Under the pieces are notes generated by a model. That model saw only the letters and a program-made list of their open reading frames with translations, did no database searches and was not told the DNA's origin. This document shows positions 7,502 through 13,434 of a DNA stretch of 13,996 bases, in pieces. Origin of the DNA: an uncultured Mediterranea sp. GTDB taxonomy: Bacteria > Bacteroidota > Bacteroidia > Bacteroidales > Bacteroidaceae. A program made the position numbers and the translations under genes. The stretch lies in assembly GCA_946007445.1 (NCBI GenBank), contig CAMGAL010000020.1:1-13996 (forward strand), in the 5' to 3' direction. Every line of letters starts with the position of its first letter. Position 1 is the stretch's first letter.

Positions 7502-7530
7502 GCAGCCTTTGCCGGAATGCTGCAAAGGAA
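7502..7530. promoter_or_regulatory. Overlapping inverted repeats upstream of the sigma gene
   Basis: Two mutually exclusive inverted repeats overlap here: GCAGC (7502-7506) with GCTGC (7519-7523), and CCTTTGC (7506-7512) with GCAAAGG (7522-7528). On the minus strand the segment TTCCTTTG (7523-7530) is a 7/8 match to the TAnnTTTG -7 element. A small ACGAA-C-TTCGT palindrome lies nearer the start codon. This could be an operator or a leader structure for the sigma cassette, but support is limited to symmetry and position. Confidence 0.35.
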
Positions 7531-7580
7531 AGATTGAAAGAATGTTAAATACTTACAAGTTACGAGTTATGAGATATGAA

Positions 7581-7663
7581 ACCTGTAGGGGCGGACCTGC
7601 GTGTCCGCCCAGAATGCCAAACCATGTGTAGCTGGGCGGACACATAGGGCCGCCCCTACAGGT
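7581..7663. repeat. Nested palindromic (REP-like) intergenic element downstream of nadC
   Basis: Two 32-nt arms, 7581-7612 and 7632-7663, are reverse complements at 29 of 32 positions, separated by a 19-nt AT-richer loop. Each arm is itself a hairpin: GGGCGGAC pairs with GTCCGCCC in the left arm, and GGGCGGAC with GGCCGCCC (one mismatch) in the right arm. The whole can fold as one long stem or as two side-by-side hairpins. It begins 8 nt after the nadC stop. Elements with GTAGGGGCGGAC...GTCCGCCCCTACA-type ends recur in many bacterial genomes as REP-like sequences. There is no U-run after it on the nadC strand, so it is at best a weak terminator or a 3'-end stabiliser. Confidence 0.85.
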
Positions 7664-7671
7664 CTCGTAAC

Positions 7672-8520
7672 TCAGCAAGCCTTGAAACTCATGTCGAGAC
7701 CCTTGACCGAATGGGTCAGCGCACCGACCGAAATGAAGTCAACGCCACACTCGGCATAGTCGCGCAGGGTGTCGAAGGTGATGCCACCGGACGACTCGGT
7801 CTCGTAGCGGCCACCCACCATCTCGACCGCCTTGCGGGTCATCTCGGGCGTGAAGTTGTCGAACATGATGCGGTCTACGCCACCCAGGTCGAGCACCTGC
7901 TGCAGTTCGTCGAAGTTGCGCACCTCAATCTCTATCTTCAGGTTCTTGCCTTTTTCGCGGCAGTACTCCTTGGCGCGGGTGATGGCCTTATCGATGCCTC
8001 CGGCAAAGTCCACATGGTTATCCTTGAGCAGAATCATGTCGAAGAGGCCGATGCGGTGGTTCACGCCGCCACCTATCTTAACGGCCATCTTCTCCAGAAT
8101 GCGCATACCGGGCGTGGTCTTGCGGGTGTCCAGCACGCGGGTGTGGGTGCCCTTCAGGCGCTCGGTGTAGCGGTGCGTCATGGTGGCAATGCCGCTCATA
8201 CGCTGCATGATGTTGAGCATCAGGCGCTCGGTCTGCAGGAGCGACTGCACCTTGCCCTCCACAATCATGGCCACGTCGCCGGGCTTCACCTGCGAGCCGT
8301 CGCCCATCAGCACCTCCACCTTCATGGAGGGGTCGAAGCGGCGGAACACCTCTTTGGCTATCTCGATGCCGGCCAGGATGCCGGCCTCCTTGATGAGCAG
8401 TTTGGACTTTCCCATCGCCGTGGCGGGGATGCAGGAGAGAGTGGTGTGGTCACCGTCGCCGATATCTTCGGCAAACGACAGGTCTATCAGTCTGTCAATC
8501 AATTCTTGTTCCGTATTCAT
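7672..8520 (-). CDS. nadC: Nicotinate-nucleotide pyrophosphorylase (quinolinate phosphoribosyltransferase)
   Basis: A 282-aa cytosolic enzyme that converts quinolinate and PRPP to nicotinate mononucleotide, CO2 and PPi in de novo NAD synthesis. Family blocks appear in order: FAEDIGDGDHTT (16-27), QTERLMLNIMQRMSG (96-110), LDTRKTTPGMR (130-140), KIGGGVNHRIGLFDMILLKDNH (148-169), EIEVRNFDE (197-205), IMFDNF (218-223) and ESSGGI (242-247). The Arg, Lys and His residues that bind quinolinate and the phosphates (R99, R133, K134, H155, R156, K166) are present. The ATG at 8520 was chosen because the family motif begins soon after MNTEQELIDRLIDLSFAEDIG and a -7 promoter element lies 28 nt upstream; the in-frame extension to 8679 crosses the promoter and is not conserved-looking. 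nadA and nadB are not adjacent. Confidence 0.97.
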   Translation of the reverse strand: MNTEQELIDRLIDLSFAEDIGDGDHTTLSCIPATAMGKSKLLIKEAGILAGIEIAKEVFRRFDPSMKVEVLMGDGSQVKPGDVAMIVEGKVQSLLQTERLMLNIMQRMSGIATMTHRYTERLKGTHTRVLDTRKTTPGMRILEKMAVKIGGGVNHRIGLFDMILLKDNHVDFAGGIDKAITRAKEYCREKGKNLKIEIEVRNFDELQQVLDLGGVDRIMFDNFTPEMTRKAVEMVGGRYETESSGGITFDTLRDYAECGVDFISVGALTHSVKGLDMSFKAC

Positions 8521-8548
8521 CTTCTTACAGTTTTTTATTGTGATGGGA

Positions 8549-8556
8549 CAAATATA
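8549..8556 (-). promoter_or_regulatory. Promoter -7 element for nadC
   Basis: The minus strand reads TATATTTG, an exact match to TAnnTTTG, ending 28 nt before the nadC ATG. No convincing TTTG -33 box is seen at 19-21 nt upstream. It lies in the 184-bp divergent region shared with the protease gene. Confidence 0.6.
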
Positions 8557-8627
8557 GATAAAATACGTGAAACAACATCCCCGACTGCCGAAAAAAGAGC
8601 GTGGAAGTGCAAAAACTGAGCCAAACG

Positions 8628-8659
8628 TTTCACTTTTCAAACAATTTCTTGTAGTTTTG
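8628..8659 (+). promoter_or_regulatory. Promoter for the C10 protease operon
   Basis: TAGTTTTG at 8652-8659 matches the -7 element TAnnTTTG exactly. TTTC at 8628-8631 is a 3/4 match to the -33 element TTTG, with a 20-nt spacer, the expected spacing. The predicted leader before the ATG at 8705 is about 40 nt and A-rich. This is the best-formed promoter in the window. Confidence 0.65.
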
Positions 8660-8704
8660 CAAAAAAGAAACAAAAACATTGATTCTACTCACCTCCAATC
8701 AGTC

Positions 8705-10510
8705 ATGAAAAGATTCCTATTGCTATTCCTCGGCAGCCTGCTTTGGACAGCCTCTGAAGCCGGTCCTGTCAGCGAATCAGAAGCACGCGCCAAAGCCTTG
8801 CGTTTCTTCCAGCGTCATGGTCAGACACGCCTGACCGGTCCCACTCTGCAGTTGGAGTGGAACGGAGAGAGTGCCTCCACACGCAGCGACAACGTGCCCG
8901 CATACTACGTCTATAACCGCACGGACCTCCCCGGCTTCGTCATTGTGGCAGGCGACGACCTGGTGCCCACCATCCTGGGATATTCAGACGAACACCCCTT
9001 TCAGAGCAAGCAGATGCCTGACAACCTCCGCTCGTGGATGGAGAACCTGAGGCAGCAGATCCTGCAGGTGCGCAGCAGTGCCTTCTGCACCTCGACCCGT
9101 GCCGACAACGAGGTGGGCGAAGTGGTGCTGAAGCATGAGACGGCCCAGTGGGACCAAAGCGCTCCCTTCAACAACGAATGTCCCGTCGTGAACGGCGAAC
9201 ATGCCGCAACGGGCTGTACGGCCACTGCTTTCGCCATCGCCATACGCAGCCGCCGCTGGCCCGACCAAGGGGTAGGCACCATCCCCTCCTACACCTCGAA
9301 GGGCGATGTGACCATCACCGTGGCCGCCCGACCGATGGAGAAGCCCTATCAGTGGGATCTGATGCCCCTGACGCTGACCCTGGCCAGCAGCGACGAGGAG
9401 AAAGCCCAGGTGGCCCGTCTCATGGCCGACTGCGGTGCCATGGGCAAGTCTCTATATGGTAGCGAGACCGGAGCCTATGTGTGTGATATGCTGGGAGGTG
9501 CCATCGAATACATGAAGTATGACGCCGCCGCCGTGCCCTGTCAGCGAAACATCTACAGCGACGAGCGCTGGATGGAGATGCTCAAAGGCGAACTGCAGGA
9601 GAATGGCCCCGTCATCTATTCCGGCTACACGAAGAAGCAAGAGGGACACGCCTTCATCCTCGACGGCTACACCTCCAACAACTACTTCAGCCTCAACTGG
9701 GGCTGGGGCGGACTGGCCAACGGCTACTACCTGATAGACAACCTGACCCCCACCGCACAGGGCATTGGTGGAGCCAACAGTGCCAACGGATTCAACTACG
9801 GCCAGTCGGCCATCATCGGATTCAAGAAATCGACCGGCGCGTCGAAAGCCCTGTCCCAGCTGATGCTGGCGGCAGGCCAGAGCAACGATGGCGCGGTACT
9901 CAAAGGATTGTCCACCCTAACCTCGAAAGTGGAGAAGGACATGATGTTCAGCGTCAAAGCCGGTGTCATCATGAGCTACGGCACCGTGCCCTTTGTCGGC
10001 GAGGTGGCCCTGGCCCACTTCGACATCGACGACAAGAGTCTGGGCGTCGTCTCCGATGTACTCTCGGCAGCTGACAGCCCCATATCCGGCGGAGAGGGAT
10101 TCTACATCAACAGCTGGCCCTGCAGGGTGACCCAGGAGCCCCAACCGGGCGACTACATAGCCCTCGTGTACAAGCGGAGCAGCGAGGAAGCCTGGCAACC
10201 CCTGCCTTGGGACAAGACGGTCGTCGGACATCTGGAGCTGCGCTCCGTGCCTTCCGACATCGAAGCCAACACCTCCATCACCTACGACCGCAAGAGCCGC
10301 ACGGCGACCGTGAAGACCCTGGCCGACGTGACCTGGCAGGTGACTACCGAAGACCACAGCGAACTCATCGGGACGGGAACCACCACCGAGGAGAACCCGA
10401 CCTTCCGGATAGAGACCGCCCAACTGCCCAGCGGCAACTATGTACTGACGATGAAGAAGCAGAAGACCGTCGTCAGCATCACCCTGAAAGTGAAAGGAAC
10501 CAGCAAATAA
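8705..10510 (+). CDS. Secreted C10 family (streptopain-like) cysteine protease
   Basis: A 601-aa pre-pro-protease. A signal peptide (MKRFLLLFLGSLLWTASEAG) without lipobox is followed by a streptopain-type propeptide (about 21-140; AYYVYNRTDLPGFVIVAGDD at 66-85). The catalytic nucleophile is C171 in HAATGCTATAFA, the catalytic histidine is H315 in KQEGHAFILDGY, and the supporting Asn/Trp site is NWGWGG at 331-336, all as in peptidase family C10. Residues ~380-601 form an additional C-terminal region with beta-rich character; its last ~70 residues (SITYDRKSRTATVK, LPSGNYVLTMK, VSITLKVKG) look like a small beta-sandwich tail. Bacteroides C10 enzymes are known from B. fragilis and B. thetaiotaomicron, often beside staphostatin-like inhibitors; none is recognisable here. 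The ATG is set by the signal peptide and by the promoter, which lies inside a longer in-frame extension. Confidence 0.93.
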   Translation: MKRFLLLFLGSLLWTASEAGPVSESEARAKALRFFQRHGQTRLTGPTLQLEWNGESASTRSDNVPAYYVYNRTDLPGFVIVAGDDLVPTILGYSDEHPFQSKQMPDNLRSWMENLRQQILQVRSSAFCTSTRADNEVGEVVLKHETAQWDQSAPFNNECPVVNGEHAATGCTATAFAIAIRSRRWPDQGVGTIPSYTSKGDVTITVAARPMEKPYQWDLMPLTLTLASSDEEKAQVARLMADCGAMGKSLYGSETGAYVCDMLGGAIEYMKYDAAAVPCQRNIYSDERWMEMLKGELQENGPVIYSGYTKKQEGHAFILDGYTSNNYFSLNWGWGGLANGYYLIDNLTPTAQGIGGANSANGFNYGQSAIIGFKKSTGASKALSQLMLAAGQSNDGAVLKGLSTLTSKVEKDMMFSVKAGVIMSYGTVPFVGEVALAHFDIDDKSLGVVSDVLSAADSPISGGEGFYINSWPCRVTQEPQPGDYIALVYKRSSEEAWQPLPWDKTVVGHLELRSVPSDIEANTSITYDRKSRTATVKTLADVTWQVTTEDHSELIGTGTTTEENPTFRIETAQLPSGNYVLTMKKQKTVVSITLKVKGTSK

Positions 10511-10543
10511 TCCCTCCAAAACCAACTAAAAAACCGAACATTC

Positions 10544-11653
10544 ATGAAATCGACACCATACCTGTTCCGTGCCATCTGCCTTCTGGCAGCCCCCATGCTG
10601 GCCGCTGCCTGCAGCGACGATATCCCCACTCCCCAGCCCGTTGAGGTGAGCTTTACGACCGAAGTCCATACGCGTGCCAACGTCATCAACACCCTCGACG
10701 AAGCCACGCAGCTCAGTGTGTTCTACACCCTGCGCTCGCCCGAAAGCAGCACCACCTCCACCCTGCAGACCACCTTTAGCCGCGAGGGTACCACTTGGAA
10801 GGCCTCCCAGGGCCTCTACTTGAAATTCCAGGAGAGCCTGTCCCTGCAGGCCTGCTATCCGGCCGTGAGCAACGCCACCCCCAACTCCGTGCCAGTCAGT
10901 CTGGCCCAGCAGCAAGACGTGCTCTATTCGGGCAGTGCCGTCAGCCTGACTCACGACAAGCCGACTGCCCACCTCACCATGAACCATGCCCTCTGCATTT
11001 TCTCCTTCAACCTGATGCGTGCCGAGCAGGCATCGGCTACCGAAATCCGCTCCATCTCCCTGCTCAGCATCCCCTCTCAGGGTAGCCTGGACCTCTCGAC
11101 GGGAGAAATCGTCACCAGCCACACCGGCGACTTCACCCTGAACGTCAGCAAGACACTCGACACGCAGGGCTGGAAGAGCGACCTGCCGGGCATGTTTGTC
11201 TTGCCCTGTACGCCCACCAAGGCTCAACTCAGCATCCAGACCGACAAGGGCAAGTTCTCCTGCCGGATACCTGACGACACCTATGCAGGGGGCAACCAGT
11301 ACATCTTCCACCTGGCGGTGAGCGACAACGGACTGACGCTCTTCAAGGAGCAGACACAGGTGGTGTCGCTCAACCAACGCGACGACCAGCTATCGGCCGA
11401 GGGCTACGGCGTGCTACGCCTCGGAGTGAAGCCGACGGACAACTCCTTTACCATCCCCACCTTCACCGCTCCGTCCACCCTGTCGGGACTCATCCTGTGG
11501 GGAGACAACAGCCAGCAGGAGTTCTCGGCCGGTGCCAGCCACATCTACGGCTCGAACGACCCCGTCAGTGTGACCATCGAAACATGGGGAGCCGAGTCGG
11601 TCACCCTGCCCAACCTGACCGGCATCCAGTCCATCGACCTGACAGACTTCTAA
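10544..11653 (+). CDS. Fimbrillin-like (Mfa/FimA-type) lipoprotein with a C-terminal WGDG-like module
   Basis: A 369-aa lipoprotein with lipobox LAAAC (acylated C23) and acidic SDD directly after it, as in surface-exposed Bacteroides lipoproteins. Fimbrillin-type features are EVSFTTEVHTRAN around 34-46, with R44 in the place where fimbrillins are trimmed by an Arg-specific protease; the core stretch LTMNHALCIFSFNLMRA (144-160); and GGNQYIFHLAVSDNGLTL (249-266), the usual late strand pair. The final ~60 residues (from STLSGLILWGDN, with HIYGSNDPVSVTIETWG and LPNLTGIQSIDLTDF) resemble a single WGDG-type beta-sandwich module with a leucine-rich cap, as found in BspA-like surface proteins. It starts 33 nt after the protease gene, and no other promoter is visible. 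Role as pilin, adhesin or protease partner is not determined. The Mfa_like_1 assignment is by motif only. Confidence 0.8.
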   Translation: MKSTPYLFRAICLLAAPMLAAACSDDIPTPQPVEVSFTTEVHTRANVINTLDEATQLSVFYTLRSPESSTTSTLQTTFSREGTTWKASQGLYLKFQESLSLQACYPAVSNATPNSVPVSLAQQQDVLYSGSAVSLTHDKPTAHLTMNHALCIFSFNLMRAEQASATEIRSISLLSIPSQGSLDLSTGEIVTSHTGDFTLNVSKTLDTQGWKSDLPGMFVLPCTPTKAQLSIQTDKGKFSCRIPDDTYAGGNQYIFHLAVSDNGLTLFKEQTQVVSLNQRDDQLSAEGYGVLRLGVKPTDNSFTIPTFTAPSTLSGLILWGDNSQQEFSAGASHIYGSNDPVSVTIETWGAESVTLPNLTGIQSIDLTDF

Positions 11654-11666
11654 CCCACCAAACGGC

Positions 11667-12140
11667 ATGAAGACCATCTTACTTGTAGTGGGGCGCACGG
11701 TAGAGCCCCACTTCATTACGGCCATCGACGACTATGTGCAGCGCACCCGCCGCTACCTGAGCTTCGATCTGGAGGTGATACCCGAACTGAAGAACACGAG
11801 GAACCTGACCCCCGAGGTGCAGAAGGAGAAGGAGGCCGAACTGATACTGAAAGCCTTGCAGCCGGGCGACTACCTGGTGCTGCTGGACGAGGGTGGCAAG
11901 GAGTTTCGCTCGGTGGAGTTCGCCTCCTACATGGAGCAGAAGATGGGCAGCGTGCCCAAGCGGCTGGTCTTTCTGGTGGGAGGGCCCTACGGCTTTGCGC
12001 CCAAAGTGTATGAGGCCGCCCGCGAGAAGCTCTCCCTCTCGCGCATGACCTTCTCGCACCAGATGATACGCCTGCTCTTCGTGGAGCAGCTATACCGCGC
12101 CATGCCCCTTCTGCATGGCACCCCCTACCACCACGAATAG
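11667..12140 (+). CDS. rlmH: 23S rRNA (pseudouridine-1915-N3)-methyltransferase RlmH
   Basis: A 157-aa SPOUT-class enzyme that uses SAM to methylate pseudouridine 1915 in helix 69 of 23S rRNA on assembled 70S ribosomes. The full family length is present. Diagnostic blocks are LLDEGGKEFRSVEFA (72-86), the trefoil-knot SAM loop FLVGGPYGF (102-110), and the C-terminal LSLSRMTFSHQMIRLLFVEQLYRA (122-145) followed by GTPYHH. It begins 13 nt after the fimbrillin-like gene with no visible promoter, so it appears to be transcribed with the protease and lipoprotein, a surprising partner for a ribosome gene. Its end lies 22 nt from the convergent end of the fucose transporter gene. Confidence 0.97.
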   Translation: MKTILLVVGRTVEPHFITAIDDYVQRTRRYLSFDLEVIPELKNTRNLTPEVQKEKEAELILKALQPGDYLVLLDEGGKEFRSVEFASYMEQKMGSVPKRLVFLVGGPYGFAPKVYEAAREKLSLSRMTFSHQMIRLLFVEQLYRAMPLLHGTPYHHE

Positions 12141-12162
12141 AGAGGACATAGAAAGAGAGGCA

Positions 12163-13365
12163 TCACGCCTGCAGCCACCTGCGGTAGCGGAAGGCATAGA
12201 GAGCAATCACCCCGAAGCAGACCAACGGCACGAAGAAGCCCACCCGAATGGCCTCGGCACCACACAGCCCCATCAGCACAGGAGCCACCGCACCGCCCAC
12301 AATGGACATGATAAGGAACGAAGAGGCTCGCTTGGTGTGTACCCCCACCCCACGGATGGCCAGCGCAAAGATGGTGGGAAACATGATGGACTCGAACAGG
12401 TAGCAGACGAAGAGGCCCGTCACACCCATCCAGCCCGAGGTCAGGATGACCAGGAGCATACAGACGCCTGCCCCCAAGGCAAAGTAGAGCAACAGCCGCT
12501 CGGCAGCCATCTTCTCCATCAGCCAGCTGCCGAAGAAGCGCCCGAACATGAAAAGCCCCATGCCTCCAAACGAAAGCAACAACGCAGCATCCCGATTGCT
12601 CATTCCGATGGACGACTCGGTGACGTAGTTGATGAAGAAGCTGTTGATGCCGGTCTGAGCCGCCACATAGCAGAACAGCGCCACGACACCCAGCGTAAAG
12701 TGCGCATGGTTCCAGAGTCCCTTGCCGGCCGAGGCGACCACAGAGGCCGCATCGCTCTCCTCTTCCTTGATCTCCGGCAGGCGCACCCGCAGGAAGAGCA
12801 AGGCTACCAGCACCACGGCACATCCGATGCCGATATAGGGCCAGGCAATGTTGCCTCCCTCGCCTGAGAAGAGCACCAACCCTCCGACCAGCGGACCGAG
12901 TATCCATCCCAACCCATTGAATGACTGGGCCAAATTCAGGCGGCTGGCTGCTGTCTCCGGCTCACCCAATACAGTGACATAAGGATTGGCCGCCGTCTCC
13001 AGGCAGGTCAGCCCACAGCCGATGATGAAGAGCGAGAAAAGGAAAAACTCGAAAGACATCATACGACTACCCGGCACAAAGAGGAACGCCCCCAAGGCAT
13101 AGAGCAGCAGACCGAGGATGACACCCATCCGATAACCATAGCGACGGATGAAGTGGCCCGCAGGCAGAGCCATCAGGAAGTAGCCGCCATAGACCACCGC
13201 CTGCACCATGGCCGACTTGGCTTTGGAGATGACCAGCACCTCCTGGAAATGCTTGTTCAGCACATCGAGGATACTGTGGGCAAATCCCCACAGGAAAAAG
13301 AGGGAAGTGACCAGCACAAAGGGCCACAGATAAGACGTACCGTCTTTGGTTTGGACTAAACGCAC
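12163..13365 (-). CDS. fucP: L-fucose:H+ symporter-type MFS permease, GTG start
   Basis: A 400-aa inner-membrane transporter with about 12 hydrophobic helices and a short cytoplasmic loop around 200-215 (PEIKEEESDAASV). Family landmarks are SLFFLWGFAHSILDVLNKHF (21-40), GGYFLMALPAG (60-70), CGLTCLETAANPYVTVLGEPE (117-137) and RLNLAQSFNGLGWILGP. The acidic residues required in E. coli FucP correspond here to D34 and E123. GTG at 13363-13365 is the likely start: the family N-terminus (TKDGTSYLWPFVLVTSLF) begins right after it, an in-frame stop lies four codons upstream, and there is no ATG near the N-terminus. fkp lies upstream on the same strand, which supports fucose as substrate, though some FucP-like permeases carry other sugars. 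An AT-rich leader precedes the start. Confidence 0.9.
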   Translation of the reverse strand: MRLVQTKDGTSYLWPFVLVTSLFFLWGFAHSILDVLNKHFQEVLVISKAKSAMVQAVVYGGYFLMALPAGHFIRRYGYRMGVILGLLLYALGAFLFVPGSRMMSFEFFLFSLFIIGCGLTCLETAANPYVTVLGEPETAASRLNLAQSFNGLGWILGPLVGGLVLFSGEGGNIAWPYIGIGCAVVLVALLFLRVRLPEIKEEESDAASVVASAGKGLWNHAHFTLGVVALFCYVAAQTGINSFFINYVTESSIGMSNRDAALLLSFGGMGLFMFGRFFGSWLMEKMAAERLLLYFALGAGVCMLLVILTSGWMGVTGLFVCYLFESIMFPTIFALAIRGVGVHTKRASSFLIMSIVGGAVAPVLMGLCGAEAIRVGFFVPLVCFGVIALYAFRYRRWLQA

Positions 13366-13370
13366 GGAAA

Positions 13371-13410
13371 TAATTTAAAATTTAAAATTAAAAATTAAAA
13401 ATGAATAATG
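13371..13410 (-). other. AT-rich leader between fkp and fucP
   Basis: This 40-nt stretch is almost pure A/T, made of AATTTAAAATTTAAAATTAAAAATTAAA-like imperfect repeats (given here only as a pattern of AAATT units), in the 69-bp gap between the two genes. On the transcribed strand it forms a T-rich, unstructured leader directly upstream of the GTG start of fucP. Such AT-rich leaders substitute for Shine-Dalgarno sites in Bacteroidota. No exact TAnnTTTG promoter is seen in the gap, so co-transcription with fkp is plausible. Confidence 0.5.
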
Positions 13411-13434
13411 GTCACCTTGTAACTCACAAACTCA

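Noticed and set aside
7581..7663. Classic intrinsic terminator for nadC.
   Set aside because: The stems are strong but no U-run follows on the nadC-sense strand; I annotate it as a REP-like palindrome instead.
7711..8619. A 302-codon plus-strand frame opposite nadC.
   Set aside because: Its translation is a His/Leu/Gly-rich low-complexity shadow of nadC without family features.
8521..8679. N-terminal extension of nadC by 53 residues.
   Set aside because: The extension crosses the -7 promoter element and is Cys/Phe-rich and not family-like; the ATG at 8520 gives the normal 282-aa length.
8567..8704. A longer N-terminus for the C10 protease.
   Set aside because: It would place the predicted promoter inside the gene and bury the signal peptide 46 residues in; the ATG at 8705 begins directly with a canonical signal peptide.
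10544..11653. A staphostatin-like inhibitor of the C10 protease.
   Set aside because: The product is about three times too long for a staphostatin, is a lipoprotein, and carries fimbrillin-type strand motifs rather than a small inhibitor barrel.
12141..12162. Bidirectional terminator between rlmH and fucP.
   Set aside because: The 22-bp convergent gap is purine-rich on the plus strand with no stem.
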